The notes under the pieces: generated by a model
Database searches by the model: none
What the model was told of the DNA's origin: nothing
The model's input: only the letters and a program-made list of their open reading frames with translations
In this document: positions 1 through 12,089 of the stretch, in pieces
How positions within the stretch are numbered: position 1 is the stretch's first letter
Layout: each line of letters starts with the position of its first letter
Position numbers and translations under genes: made by a program
Source of the DNA: Fasciolopsis buskii
Taxonomy: Eukaryota > Platyhelminthes > Trematoda > Plagiorchiida > Fasciolidae
Length of the DNA stretch: 64,000 bases
Assembly (NCBI GenBank): GCA_008360955.1
Contig: LUCM01005127.1
Span: forward strand, 1-64,000
Reading direction: 5' to 3'

Positions 1-370
1 AAAGATGCGACAATGCAAATGACAGCGTAGACGACATTCTTGGCTATTGTATTTAAGGAGTGCTCATGCGCAAAAGTTCTCTTATCTGACGAGACCCTCG
101 GTACAGCTTACCACCATCCGTATGTAGATATTATCAATATCTTTGGAGTTCCATATCCGAAACCTCACAAATTTCCTATAGATAGTTTGAGACAATCTTC
201 CTCCACTCCCACATTTTTTGCCATTTATTGTCAACTGCTTGTCTCATCCAATTTGCCTGACGTTCCGCCTGGTTTTCACCACTTCTATCCAAGTACCGCA
301 TTACCACTGCTTGTCGTCTCTTCAGCTTCACGTTTCCGTCCATTACGTAACGCTTCCGACGTTTGGTGTC
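1..370. other. unclassified sequence, window start
   Basis: Both strands carry open frames here (about 111 codons on plus, 67 on minus), but neither gives a recognisable protein. The stretch runs straight into an LTR-like repeat, so it is probably internal or flanking sequence of a decayed retroelement. No promoter, RNA gene or splice structure was seen. Confidence 0.25.
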
Positions 371-745
371 TCTAGCCATATACCGATATCCACCGCCGGG
401 CTCCGTCCATATCGTGTGCTAGCAATGAGCACATTTAGTGCACTTAAACACGGAATGACTCGTTGTCCGCTACTTGCGAACAGTCCCAGTAAACTATTTC
501 TCGGTCTAAAAAATTGAGTTCTCTACTTTTTTGCTTTTCACTGGCATACTTGTAATTGCCCTATTGCTTTGCAGCATCCCATTTAACCTTCCAGTGAGCC
601 TCTAAAAGGCTCATTATTGCTCCCACCATCTTATCCCATTCCACCTCTATCATCCACATTTCCTGTGCATCATCCTTGTAAAAATTTGATCTTGCCATGC
701 GCATGCCTCTCGCAAATCGAAAAATATACGGTATTATTATTAAAC
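370..745 (+). repeat. LTR-like repeat fragment (gypsy-associated), copy 1
   Basis: The 3' part (about 660-745) reads TTGATCTTGCCATGCGCATG followed by CCTCTCGCAAAT and an AAAATATACGGTATTATTATT run. A near-identical block recurs at 12585-12650, and more diverged versions lie at 1320-1390, 10530-10600 and 12445-12490. The 5' part resembles 10270-10400 around a 'CATTTAA..ACGGAATG' block. The recurrence near gag and pol relics suggests long terminal repeats of that gypsy element. This is inference; no target-site duplication was found. Confidence 0.45.
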
Positions 746-2400
746 GCAAACAAAGGAGCAAAGAAACCCGTTTTGTTTCACACTGGCTTACTAGCGTTAA
801 ATATATGTTATTCAACGCATGTCATGTCAATCCTCACTCCTCAATGCCGACGACATTTCCATTCTTCATGTCACTGAACAGTGGCTAGCCAGTGTTCTTC
901 GTCCTTCCGCATTTTCAAAAGGCTTTTGACTATTTTCTTGGCCTCAGGATTTATGGTAAGATGGCCGACGTACTTTTTCATATCCACTATAATACAAGGT
1001 ATATATAGGCCTTTAATACTCTTGCCGCCATCTGTTTTAATCTGTTTTGATGAGTTTTTGCCTTGCACTCAAGGTCTTTGGAGACTTTCTTCACGACATT
1101 TTCAACATTCACATCCATTTTATAGACCCGTTAAATCCCAATACTGCGGACACCTCCACACCCGCCACCTTAGTCCAGTTGAACTCTGCACCTGCGGCAC
1201 GCATCGTTGGTGCGTATAGACACCTTGTTCCTCTTGATGTGCCAGTTTTGCTATTTCCTCTCATTTTGTACCCAAATGTTTATCTGCTTGTTCAGTGTAA
1301 CTTGCAATACGCCTGTAACATTTGATCATGCAACCAAGCATGTCGCTAGAACTTCCCGGGAAATATACGAATATAATTATTGTTATTAAGTTGCCCAACC
1401 CCCAAAAGAGTGGAAGCTATTCGTTTCTGCTTTTTGTCACATACTTTGAAGGACAAAATCGGTTTCATACATTCCGTACCTCCGGTGTTTAACCAAAACG
1501 TTTTCAGGCAAAATTTGCTGTCAGAACGGAGTCTGTTTGCCCTTTTCACTAAGCTTCCCATCCTTAGGCTTGTCCCAGCTGTAAACAGATATTTGCAGTT
1601 CTTGGGTACTTTCAACCCTTTGCTTTGGACCTGTCATTTTGTTTGTATTTTACATCTGCTTCCACCTCTTATCATTTTATTACGCGCCAGGCTCCTTTCA
1701 CGACGATCACTGTATTGTTTCCGGCCCACAATTGATTTTTATCTCGTCCATGCGACTTTGTTATTAACGTGAAATCGAATGGCCCTACTTCTCATACTTT
1801 GCCCCCGTATTTGCAGATGGTCGTGTCGGATACACCGTTTTCCAAGATTACTCAGGCTCATAATCCTCCAGGATTTTATTCTTTGGGGGTGCCTCCACTA
1901 TTAATTTTACATCGCTTTTGTCCGCGTCTACAGTTGGAAAAAACGTTATTTGCTTAATCATTCATTGGTGGACCCTGAGGAACTTGAAATGCTTCGTGCG
2001 ATTTTGCTGACGCTACAAAACTCCAGGGATTGTCGCGTAATCATCGACTTTTGATAGAACCAGATTAGGCTACACTGTTAATTTTGATTTGGTAAAATCG
2101 CAAAGACGGAAAAAAGGATAGAAATTTTAATTTATGTGAAAGCGTGTGTAAATGATAAGCTACATTCTTGCGGTGGACTGATGATGGAGGACAAAACTAA
2201 TAGTAGGGTAGAGAATGACATTTCATCCATTTGATGTACTATCGCTGCCCTTCGACGTGAATTACGCATAGCGAGAGTGACAAACCAAACGGCGTCCACC
2301 AACGGGGCTTAGCATATATCCTCGTTGAGAAGTCTCATGTAGACCACTACTCCAGCTTGCTTGGTGAGAAGAACACGGCCAGAAGCGACTTAAGACTATT
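746..2400. other. decayed repeat sequence with a further LTR-end fragment
   Basis: Short open frames exist on both strands (for example 871-1068 minus and 1380-1772 plus) but none is recognisable. Positions 1320-1390 carry a diverged copy of the LTR-like 3' end (TTGATC..GCATG..TCGC..AAATATACG..ATTATT). The base composition matches the neighbouring retroelement relics rather than the AT-rich remainder of the window. Confidence 0.3.
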
Positions 2401-3320
2401 GACAAAGCCGTTGAAGAAGGGTGAGTTCCGATTTACTATATAAAAGTGCAAAGCCCTCGGGATCCTAGAAGTCAGCCCAGAGAAATCCGGCCGGCCAGAA
2501 AAATCATCCCTGTTAATGGAGTGCATTCTAGAGCTGCAGCGGAACGGCGAGGTCTAAAATTCCTTTCAAATTTGAACATTTGCCACTCCTCAGCCATATA
2601 TGATTCAGTTCACTTTAATGATTGCGGCACACGCTTTAGCCCGAGCCACTTGACTGTCAGAAATTATCTTGATTTTGTGCACTCCGTTCGGGTATTCACC
2701 CCTACCAGTTAGATGAAGCTGTCGTTGGCCTCCAACTAGTACGATCCTCTTGGGATCGCTTCCTTATGGCCAGGCCCTAGAGGGATGCTGCCACGACGAC
2801 TGTGCAAAAAGAAAAGAGGTTGAGAATAACCCATTGCTGCCGAAGGTAACGTGCATTGGGAAACTTTTCTGAACAGTTTTGGAGGATTTGTAAGAAAAAG
2901 GATTCCTCGGAGCCTGTTGTTGAATGATGGGAGACAGAAGAGATAGCTACACGCGTTCTCAGGCGCATTGGAATTGGCTCACGGCGCCAAAGTTTTGAAC
3001 AACGAAAATGCAATGTCAGAATATCGCCTGCCAAGACCCAAGTTGAACTTCTGAGGTCTAATCTGCGCCTGGAACTGAGTGCAGCAAATTTGGCGACGAA
3101 TGCCTCACAGGCTTTAAGAACGTGCTGCAGAATCAGTCAATTTGACTGCCGGGTTTTGGGCGGATTCAATGATATTGCTACATTGGATCCACAATGTTAA
3201 CAGCCATTTGGGCAAATTGGTCGCAAGCTGATTCAGCATTGTACACGATGAAACCACCGTTGGACAGCGAAGGCAAGCAAAATCTGTCGACAGTAGAGCT
3301 GACTAGTACTCTCTGCTTAC
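2401..3320. other. unclassified, probably the 5' part of a CR1-type relic
   Basis: An 88-codon plus frame (2446-2712) and several minus frames are present, none recognisable. The stretch lies immediately upstream of a LINE endonuclease-RT linker, so it may be the decayed 5' region of that element. No endonuclease motifs (GDFN, SDH) were found. Confidence 0.2.
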
Positions 3321-4290
3321 AATTTGACAGGAAACCCCTGCCGCTGGTTAGGACTACGTAAACGAATGTTAGGCAGATCAGGTCCATTATTCTTTCAGTT
3401 CCTCAGCTCCGCTGCTGCACAGAAGTTTTTGAGGAATGATGCTAAGATAGCCTTAACTACCCCATTCAAGTCCGTCAAAATTCCCCGGGAACAAACCCCA
3501 ATTCAAAGGGAAGTTCTTAGAGTGCATGCAACTGGGAGCCCCGAAACGGTTCCACCGAACAAATTCCCCCAAGCTACCGCACCTTGGATTCTGCGACTAA
3601 ATCTCCTGTCAAAACACTTTGAATCGATAACAGACTCCCGTAGAAATATGCAAGAACTACGTGCTGTCCACCTGCCCAACCCACAAGCAGCTCCAACATA
3701 ATTAGTTAAACCAAGAGCAAACCACGCCAGCTTCCCGACTACTTCTATCCAACACCCGATCTACAATAACACTTATCTCGATAACCACGAAGAAATAGCT
3801 GAGATATTTGGCAGATTCTTTGCCTCATCTCTAACCACTAACAGAAATCTTCCAACCCCGTGTCTACCATGCCCGACCTCGCAAACATTCTCGACAGTTT
3901 CTTTCTTACCGAAAGAGTTAGCTACGTTGGTGGAAAAAACAGAAGTCAGCCATCACCATGGACCAGACTCGTTACATCCAGCTATATTCACACTAGGTTG
4001 GGGGAGATATTTCAACACTGTTGGCAAAAATATTCAACCTCTGTTCAGTGCGGTACTATTCCCTCTCAACAAGAAAAGTCTGTCGTAATCCCCATACACA
4101 CGAAAGGCACATGAATTGGCCCAGCCAACTATAAACCGATCAACCGTATCCCGATTGTTTCTAGAATCATAGAGCTCCTGGCTAAAAAGCAGCCCATCAC
4201 ATATCTTACGGACCACAAACTAGCCAGCACTAGTCAACATGGTTTTCTCCAAAAGAAATATTGTGCTACGTTTTTGACTGATGAAACAAA
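3320..4290 (+). mobile_element. CR1-type non-LTR retrotransposon relic 1 (linker plus N-terminal RT)
   Basis: Read across frameshifts, 3770-3840 gives 'EEIAEIFGRFFASSLT', the usual junction between endonuclease and reverse transcriptase in CR1/Jockey-type elements. Downstream are 'HHGPDSLHPAIFT', then 'SVVIPIHTKGT', 'ANYKPINRIPIVSRIIELL' and 'STSQHGFLQKKYC', which match the fingers and early palm of LINE reverse transcriptase. Catalytic motifs A and C are missing because the match ends near 4290, where the Pro/Ser-rich 5' region of a second element begins. Several stops and frame changes show it is dead. Homology to LINE RT is clear; assignment to CR1 rather than a sister clade is inferred from the related copy downstream. 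Confidence 0.75.
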
Positions 4291-4341
4291 ACGGTTGCAC
4301 CAAACACAAAGCTCCACAAGCTACCAGGCACAGCTAGAAAC

Positions 4342-5367
4342 TTGGTACCCAAGCCGGTCCTTGTGGCCCCACCACAGCCACAAGCAAGCGTTGACTTAGA
4401 CAGCTCATCACCGTTTCCTTTGCCACGGCTCTCCCGGAAACGCCCTCATTTAATCCCCTCACCTACGACTTTCTCCGTGGGCCTCAATAACTTCTCCTCT
4501 CCCCGCGAAGCAAAAATGTCTAGCACCAATCAAAACTCTCCCTGCCACATCCATATCCTCAAAACAATAGTTGCTGATGGTAAACCTGCGCTTACACCAT
4601 TAACTAGCAACACAATACTCCCCGGTGGAACAACGCTGGCATTATTAGCCCAGCGACCAGGCTACTCCGACAATACTCTGTTCCATCCCATTGTTAGCCC
4701 CATCACCCCGGTGCCTCAACTGCCTGGCTGTAATCGCGCTGACTTTCTATTGCCCGCCGTTCGTTTCACGGGGACCTAAAGGCCACTGCCCAGAGAATTT
4801 CCGAGCCAGAAGAAAACTGCAGACCTGCATCGTAGATTCAAGAGCCCTATCGATGCACCAGCTGTACCCTGCCAAAGACCTTTGCCGTTGTGTCAGATTT
4901 CCCTGGACAGCTCTCTCTGGCCTCCATCAGGCACGCCTTCACCGTCATATCTGTATTACCACCAACCTCCGCTTACCAGCGCCTCGTCCCGAACACAAGG
5001 ACCGTACCCCATTCCACTAATGTCTTTTTCGACTACACCTACCCAGCCAGAAAAGTTCCTTTTCCTCTCTCCCTCCTGAAACCACCGCCGGCACCTCTTT
5101 TTTCTTATCCAAACCCACTCCTTTTATGCCTGCCTCCACACTGGTCCCCCCAGTAATTCGTGTTACCCCCATGCTAGCATTATGAAGAACGCTATATGCC
5201 CTCGTTCTTCCTCACCTCCACCTTCTTCTGTCGTATCTTATTCTACGCCCACTAAAATAGAACTAACTCCATCTGCTTACCCAACTATTCCAATTATAAT
5301 TAACCCTTCAAGCACCGTCTCTTTGTCTTTGCAACCCCAACACCCACCCGCCTCAACGGCAACATAG
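4342..5367 (+). pseudogene. Pro/Ser/Thr-rich 5' region of the CR1 relic (ORF1-like)
   Basis: Three overlapping open frames (145, 109 and 61 codons) encode low-complexity protein rich in Pro, Ser and Thr, with no zinc knuckle, PHD or esterase motif visible. The position directly 5' of the endonuclease fits the ORF1 or 5' UTR of a CR1-type element. C-rich plus-strand composition alone could yield such translations, so a functional ORF1 is not demonstrated. Confidence 0.35.
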
Positions 5368-5374
5368 CCTTCTC

Positions 5375-6030
5375 TTTCGCGCCACTCAACTGTCGATCAA
5401 TCCTAAATAAATTCAGTCACTGAAAAAGCCTTGCTGCGTCTTCCAACCCGGATATATTCTTCACAACTGAGTCCTGGCTTACCGAGGATGCACCTACTAG
5501 TGCGACTTCTGCGGGATACCAATCCTCCAGAGGTACTAGAAACGACCGCCGTGAGGGCGGTTGCCTTGTTTATGTAAGACAGGGCTCATCAGTCTCCGTT
5601 CTTACGCACCCTACACTCGAACTGATCCAAGAATCGGTTTGGCTCACTATCAAGTTTTCATCCTGTGTTATCCATGCTGCCTGTGTCTATCGCCCTCCAG
5701 CTCATACTGAAATTGGGATCCTCTTCTTAGCGGACGCATTTGACAACCTCGCATCCCTCTCATCAACATCGCAAATGGTAGCCGGAGACTTCAATCTCCC
5801 TGGCCTAACCTGGTCTACGATTACGGCTCCACAAAGCCCAACATCGTTCGTCTCCCATCTACATCATAGGGGTTAGGTAAAGCACACATCGTCACCCATC
5901 AGAAGCAATATTATATTAGATCAAATCTTTACACATATTGATCACCACATTTTGGTTCATGTCGGAAATAAATTTCCAGGGAGCGACCAAAGGGTGGTTT
6001 ACTGTAGAATCCATGTTCATGCCCCTCTCC
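5375..6030 (+). pseudogene. CR1 apurinic-like endonuclease domain, broken
   Basis: Reading through stops gives, in order, 'LNCRSILNKFS' (equivalent to NARSI.NK), 'FTTESWLTEDAPTSA' with the catalytic Glu, 'GGCLVYVRQG', 'AACVYRPPAH', 'MVAGDFNLPGLTW' with the GDFN active-site block, 'ILDQIFT' and 'GSDQRVVYC' in place of the usual SDH. This is the fold that nicks target DNA to prime reverse transcription. At least two in-frame stops (near 5415 and 5875) and a His-to-Gln change in the terminal SDH motif make it non-functional. Confidence 0.8.
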
Positions 6031-6479
6031 CCAACCATCCTATTGACGCAACTCGTCCAGCCCATCTTAACTGGCACCACTTTCCCTCTCTAGTACGCCA
6101 AATTGTCCGGGGAAGCTTTTTCTTAGCGACAGACCCATAGAGAGATGCAGGTGAATTTAATGGCAACATGGCCAGCCCCATCTTAAAGCTGACCATTATG
6201 TAACAAAAAAACAGAAAAGGCCTTCACAACTTGCCTCCCTGGAAGTCAAATATGCGAAGTTGCAAGGGCACTTTTCACTGACACATGACTTTTCGAAGTT
6301 TATTTTCTTGCATTATCTATCTAACACTATCTCTTGCATAAGTGAATCTCCCTCGGAAAAAAGCTAGGGCGCTGGGGCATACAAATCACTACATAGTACT
6401 TTCAAAACGATATCAATTAAGATCCCATGATCTGAAGCCTTCGGTGAACTTTCTAGTTTTGCCTAATGGTGAGTGTTTG

Positions 6480-8170
6480 AAAACCCAAAAGACATAGCTG
6501 AGACATTCAATGAATAACTCGCCTCCTCCATGGCCCCAGCTGCAGTCAGCGACCCACCCGAACTACAGAATAGGAATAAATCCACCTTATATGCTGTATC
6601 CTTTGACGCTAAAACTATTAAACGTCATTTATCCAATTTCAAACCAGGGTCTCACCAAGGCCCTGATGGCATCCCTCTATCAGCCGTTCTTAGTTGTGGC
6701 CCTGACCTACCTTTGCTACTGCTCAACTTGTTCACACTCTCAATTAACTCTGGTGCAATTACGGGTAAATTGAAGCACCCTGTAATAACCCCTACCAATA
6801 AGACGAGGCCTCTGCGCGATATGCCCAATCACCGTCCCATCAACCACACGCCTGTTATCTCCAGGTTTATGGAGAAGGCGGTGAAACGATACATCGTGGA
6901 TCTCCTTTTAGCCTCTATTCTCCTTAGCCACAAATAGCACGGATTTCTCCAATCCTGTTCTTGCTATACCTATCAATCTGACTTTCTCAACTATTTAACT
7001 AACCTAGCCAACGGGGGTATGCCATTCGCAGTCATCTACCTCGATATGTCTGAGGTCTTTGACCGTGCCCCTCATCTATACCTTTTATCCAAAGTAAGCT
7101 GATTTGGCATCACCGACCCTGTTCTATCTTAGCTCTCGTTTTATCTAATCCAAAGATCACAGGTGGTCTCCATTGACGGCGTTACCTCCAATCCCAGAAC
7201 TGTTGCTACTGTCATCATACAGGGCAGCGTACTTGGTCCCCTGCTATTTCTTATATATATCAACAATGCGCTAAATTCAACATTTCAGAGTGTCCCTTTT
7301 TTGCTTGCGGATGACATGAAATTAGTTAACTCTTTTAAGTCAAATGAAGTTAGTGCTGCGGTTAGAGACATTTTTGCCGATTTCTCTGCTTTGGAAGACT
7401 CGTGTACCTCCTGGATAATGAGCTTCTCTGCCCAAAAGAGCAAAATACCCACACATAGGTGTGTACCACCCAAAGATTCAACTTTGCCAAACGGATCACC
7501 TATTGCATGTAAACCCACCATTCGTGACCTTGGTCTCAACTACTCAGTCTCTCCGAATTTCTCGGAGCACGTAGTTATTCGATCGGCTGAATCTTGGCGG
7601 AATGTAAGTCTGATGTTTTGCACAGTGAAACTATCCGACAGCATCCTCAGAGTTCATAAAACACGTGTTCTACCACTCATGGAGTGTGGCACTTTGATAT
7701 ACTCCAGCATGTCAAAGTCGGATAGGATCTCCATGGAAAGTATTCAGAGACGCTTCACTAAGTAAGCGACATGTTGGCCGACGAATCTGAATTACAAGAA
7801 AAGCTGTTTGGCTCTCAAACGTGAGCCAATTTGGCTGTGGCGACTGAAAATTAGCCTGGCTTTTCTACATAACCTGGTGAATATGTGGTCCTTCTCCACC
7901 GACCCACACATAATCTCATCTGCTACTACCTACCCTCTCCACCACGGGCCTCTAACCATCCATACAGAAATTGCCAAATCCTCTTAACGGTCGCATTTTG
8001 TTCTTGGTGTTTATGCTGAACTTTGGAACAAACTTCCCATTAGCATTCGGTGTATACAGAACCAGTCCAGTTTTAAGGCTGGCTTAAATACTTTCCAAAG
8101 TGTCACCCAGGTCCTTCAGTTGCCCAACACTCGTATTTCTAAGGAGTCCCCCATTGGCTTTTAGAAACAC
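6480..8170 (+). pseudogene. CR1 reverse transcriptase domain, broken
   Basis: The domain would copy LINE RNA at the nicked target. Motifs in order: 'GSHQGPDGIPLS' (6650), 'NHRPINHTPVISRFMEKAV' (6830), 'HGFLQSCSCYTYQ' (6940), motif A 'AVIYLDMSEVFDRAPH' with its Asp (7030), 'VIIQGSVLGPLLFLIYIN' (7210) and motif C 'FLLADDMKL', where LADD replaces the usual Y/FADD (7300). The longest open piece is 7163-7765. The thumb and C-terminal tail continue to about 8170 in other frames. Stops near 6935 and 7110 and frame changes show decay. Confidence 0.85.
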
Positions 8171-8250
8171 ATCCCACCTCTGTATTTCCAGTTAGCTTCT
8201 GCTTTCAATTGCACTCCATCTGAATGCGCGAGAGAACCAAATATACCAAC

Positions 8251-10184
8251 GTAATATGGACAACACCGAATAATAACCCTCGCTGATCGCTGGGTAAATG
8301 AATAGTCGTAACCATTTTAAGGGAGATCTACCCTTGGCCCACTAATAGGCCCAACTCTTTCCAAATGGCAGAAGTGTAAATACCATGGATATGCCTCCCC
8401 CAGCAGTTACCCCTCCTACGACCCATAATGATCCCCATTAACCTGCTACTGGGATCAAATAGCTTTCCTCTTGGGTTTTCTTTGCTTCATGCATTCGAAA
8501 AAGCAGATGATCTTGAAATGTTAACGTCAGCATCACCGAACGTAGGGAAAATATACCAACCCCAGCCGTTGCGAAAAAACAGCGAGGTAAATACAGGTCA
8601 AGTGGAGGAACAATGGAAAGTACCTATACAGATTAAACCGATCCTTTGTGTAAAAGGAAGAAAAAGTTTCTGCTGGATCAGGTTGAGCCCAGGAAAAAGC
8701 ATATTTGGGCTGCGAAGGAAAGGGCCACCATCTACAGTGGATATATACGACATCAGCCAACACCTGACCTGCGAAATGGGAAACCCACAACGCCCTTGTT
8801 CGGTGAATAAGCATTTGACTGCGCTGTTGGACGGTCCGGGGAGGCACCACATCGGAATGTCTATTTGTGCTTCACCACCTACCCCTCTATTTTTTGGCAT
8901 ATCCCTCCGAATCGCGAACCTGGTAAGTACGCTGGCGTCTAGAACAGCTGCCGTCTTTCTCTTTGTTGATTGTCAATGCACGCTTACTGAAACTACGATG
9001 TGATACAAGTCGCTATCGTCCTGCTCAAATGCAAATTACTGATCCCAATATTCTTATGCCTCTCCCTTCGTTCCTCTCTATGACTTCTCAAAGCAAATCT
9101 TGTCCTAGCATGCAAACTACGACGCCGTCTGCGACCCATTTCATTGGTGCTCTCATCTGAAAATTCGAAGTAGTAAACATCGACGGTAGATCACGTGATC
9201 AGTTATAACTGGTTCCCTGCAATATGTACACCATGCCCGTAGACCAGAGGAGTTCCACAAACAGAACAAATGGTGGCTTCTATTCCCCAACCCCTCTGCT
9301 GGACATCCGTTTAGACCACTGCAAGCTGCATCCTCGATGATGTCAAACGATTACTGAGAAGCGTGATACGAATAGGCGTCATGCAGCCCAGGACTGACCG
9401 AAACACGCACTTTATAGGAAGTAAGAAGACAGTAAGTTCGTTGCTCACGTTCGATTAACAAAACGTCCCTCTTTGGCGTATTTCAGGACAGTCGTCTAAA
9501 CCCTGTAATCTTTGTAAGAAGCCGACTGCTATCGCAGTTTGCATTTTTTGTTTACTCACCTCAATACCAGCAGGAACAAATTCCAGACTGTCCTCTCTCA
9601 CTATCCAGCACCTATGCACTGGATAACAGAGAGTGCAGATTCATTGCGGACCTTGCCGTTGAAAGCTCCACCCCATTCTATTCGCTGGTTATGTATCCCT
9701 GCTGGGAGGTTGATAGTCAGATCTGGCGCTATGGTACCGGGCCGCTTAACCAAAGGACAGACCATCCGCGCCACTGACCACACTGGGTATCTCTTCTCAG
9801 ATGAACCATTACAACTGGTACAAACACCGTTATCGATACAGATTCTTACCACCACAGAACACCAAAATCTCCGATACCAAAAAAAGACCACACACAGATC
9901 ATTCAGGGCAAGTGTATTTAACTACTGAGCGTAACTCTTACGAGAACTCGTTTTCTTGCCGTACGTCACATACCACATTCCATTCCCAGCCGCATGAGTC
10001 CAGCAACCATGCTTGTGAGTTCCATTGTCTCTCCGTCCAAAATTCTACCTATAATTTCGTCCATTAAATCGTTTGATGCAACCTTGAATTTTTCCTGCTA
10101 CTTCATTATCTGCATTTTACTGACCCTATAGTGTTCTTCACTACCACTCTCCTTTCCATCTCACATGACTTTCACCTTAATTTT
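8251..10184. other. unclassified stretch with overlapping open frames
   Basis: The longest frame is 8428-9003 plus (191 codons). The minus strand is also open over 8533-8900, and another plus frame spans 9539-9928 (129 codons). None has recognisable motifs. Two-strand openness and the position between a LINE tail and a gypsy LTR argue for repeat-derived sequence rather than a host gene. No splice-bounded exon was convincing. Confidence 0.3.
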
Positions 10185-10615
10185 GTCTGATCCCCATCCC
10201 ATTATGATGTCCATATTGATCTTCAGCCTGGCCACGTAACCTTCTCGATCTACTAGGAACCCGCCCATATGGCGACGCCCGCCATCGCTTTCCAGCTAAA
10301 TTTCGCGCCCGTGATATGCATCTCGACGCATTTAACCATGGAATGCCCCGAAGTGCCCGATTTACAGTAAGCCTCAGGAAGTCTTGGCAAAGGATTATCT
10401 AGCTTTGATTTGAAAACCTAAACGCTAATTCCTAGCATATCACAGTGCCGGTTTTGATTTTAAGGGCACGATCACAGTGAATCTTCACTTCTGATTTTGC
10501 TTTCGTGTTTCCACTGTGCAATTCTCGTATAAATCTTATCTTGCCTTGTGCATGCCTCTGGGATTTCAAGAAATATATGCTCCTAATGAATGCAACGCCG
10601 CAAGTTATGTAAGTC
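10185..10615 (+). repeat. LTR-like repeat upstream of gag, copy 2
   Basis: About 430 bases align by eye with 12090-12500. Shared blocks in the same order are 'TCCATATTG.TC', 'TGGC.ACG..GCCATCGC.TTCCAGC', 'ATTATCTAGC.TTGATTT', a 'CACAGTG' block, and 'ATCT.GCCTTG' before the 3' end. It directly precedes the gag relic, where a 5' LTR belongs. No primer-binding site was identified after it. Reading as a gypsy LTR is inference from recurrence and position. Confidence 0.5.
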
Positions 10616-10639
10616 ATAGTATCAATGCGCAGTTAAGAA

Positions 10640-11190
10640 GCGTTTGAGGCAGTCATAACCCAGATTGCTCCTACGGAAGATCAGCGCCTCCGGCGTTTGC
10701 CTCAAGGGTTCGCGCTCGGGAACAAGAAGCCCTCAGGGATACTGAAGAAAATGCGGTTTTTTGAAAGTTGCACCGTTCAGCGACTATTCGATATTCTGTG
10801 GCCCGTCGCGTCAGCGGTTCCCACTGCATCTACCTTCTTTGCTTGGGGCTACCCATAGACGTTCACTAGAGGAGACCGCAAGAGTCGTTGATGATTTCAT
10901 GTCGCTCTGTAGCCCAGCTGGCTCGGCATAAAATTCCTTCTCGTCCGCCAGATCCCCATTCTCAACTGAGCAGGATGAATTAACAACTATTCTGACAAGG
11001 ATTTACGCATCATTTCCGTGGCTACCAGTAAACAGATTTAGGCGACGAAATCGGTTCAACCCTTGTCGAGGCAGACGCAGCAGCCCCTACCAAAGCGACA
11101 CTTCCCGTCATCCGCGGAAGGTTATTTTAGATGTCATGACCACTTTGGTTGTTTAGCACAAAGATGTGACCCTGGGTGCCCATTCCCAAG
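10640..11190 (+). pseudogene. CsRn1-like gypsy gag relic with CHCC zinc box
   Basis: Frame 10640-10750 reads 'AFEAVITQIAPTEDQRLRR' then 'GFALGNKKPSGILKKMR', matching the capsid block of CsRn1-type gag. After a frame change, 'RSLEETARVVDDFM' (about 10855-10900) matches the next helix. At 11132-11179 a Cys-His box follows the pattern C-x2-H-x7-C-x3-C (CHDHFGCLAQRCDPGC). The CHCC form is characteristic of the CsRn1 group, first described in the liver fluke Clonorchis, and differs from the usual CCHC knuckle. Frameshifts and stops separate the blocks, so no gag is made. Confidence 0.7.
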
Positions 11191-11194
11191 TGGG

Positions 11195-11575
11195 AAGCAA
11201 GGAAGCTAGTTCCCGCTTTCTGGTTGCGGCACACGACAACTGGCCGTCTGCCAATTTTCTCCTCCTTAATGTCAAGGACCAAAAGACTATTTCCGGTGGA
11301 TACGGTGCCGAGGTTAGAGCTATCCCTGGTGACCCGAATAATTTAATCGCTACACAGGCAAAGACGTCATGGATTGCAAACGGCACCGATGCCCAGACTT
11401 CAAGACACCATTTCCTTGCCCTCATTCTTGGCCTGACCCGAACATTTTTTTGGGTGCTCATTGTTGCCCACGTTCCATAACCTGTTACTGGCATAGACTT
11501 CCTCCGGCATTATGACCTGCTAGGTTGGCGGATTACACTTCCTGCGTTCACCCCCAAGCGGTGTTTTTCAGGTTG
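11195..11575 (+). pseudogene. CsRn1-like gypsy aspartic protease relic
   Basis: The frame reads 'SRFLVAAHDN', 'FLLLNVKDQ', then 'SGGYGAEVRAIPGDP', where the catalytic DTGAEVSVIP block is expected. 'SWIANGTDA', 'LALILGLTRTFFWVLIVAHV' and, after an in-frame stop, 'PVTGIDFLRHYDLL' follow. The order matches retropepsin of this group. The active-site Asp-Thr has been lost (Gly-Tyr in place of Asp-Thr), and a stop falls near 11478, so it cannot be active. An antisense frame (11153-11494) is a shadow. Confidence 0.75.
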
Positions 11576-11579
11576 GGTG

Positions 11580-12089
11580 GCCAGCGCTCGGTCAGCTCCA
11601 CCCACTAGCACTGTTGTGGTAAATACCACTCTAGCTCATAAGTTCACATGCACCATTTTGTACTGGCTTATTCTTGTTACTTCCCAAAATTCTTCTGCCG
11701 AAACCATACAAAGCGGAATCACGAATGGACAGCGTTTTTATTGGCATCTGATATAAACTGACGTTCACAATGCATCTTGGCATCCCAAAACAGTTGGGGA
11801 CCGTCATTTTTCATCAACCTCTATTCTGGTCTGCGGAACTTGGCAATAGACCGACGGTTTTGGTAACAGTTCTCCGCATGAGTCTACCAGACGTCGCCTC
11901 ATTTGATTCCGGTTCTCTTTCTTCTTTTCTAAAACGCCACCTTCATCTATGGACCAAGCTAAAATTTCGGAGCGCGAAATTGCTTAAAAAACCTTAGGTA
12001 TTACTCTTGCGATTGCAAAATTCCCATCCAGTGTCGCCGCTTTCCCTGCTCAACGGACTGAGCTTTCAGATTTTTGGAGTTTCATACTG
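11580..12089. other. unclassified sequence between protease relic and LTR-like repeat
   Basis: One 75-codon plus frame (11770-11997) is present, without recognisable motifs. The gypsy order protease to RT is interrupted here and by the following LTR-like block. Two different element copies therefore seem to be joined, or an element inserted into another. Confidence 0.25.

Larger units (their letters stand above)
4300..8250 (+). mobile_element. CR1-type non-LTR retrotransposon relic 2, near full length
   Basis: In order: a Pro/Ser/Thr-rich 5' region (4342-5367), an AP-type endonuclease (5375-6030), a linker ('AETFNE..LASSM' near 6500), a complete reverse transcriptase (6540-7640) and the LINE C-terminal tail with 'WNKLPISIR' near 8025. 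About 4 kb in this order is a typical CR1 layout. Frameshifts and stops interrupt each domain. It abuts relic 1 in the same orientation, so it either inserted into relic 1 or was joined to it by recombination. The missing 3' half of relic 1 was not found after 8250. Confidence 0.75.

Noticed and set aside
8428..9003. 191-codon frame as a host gene
   Set aside because: It is unrecognised, overlaps open minus frames, and lies between a LINE tail and a gypsy LTR. It is kept only as unclassified sequence.
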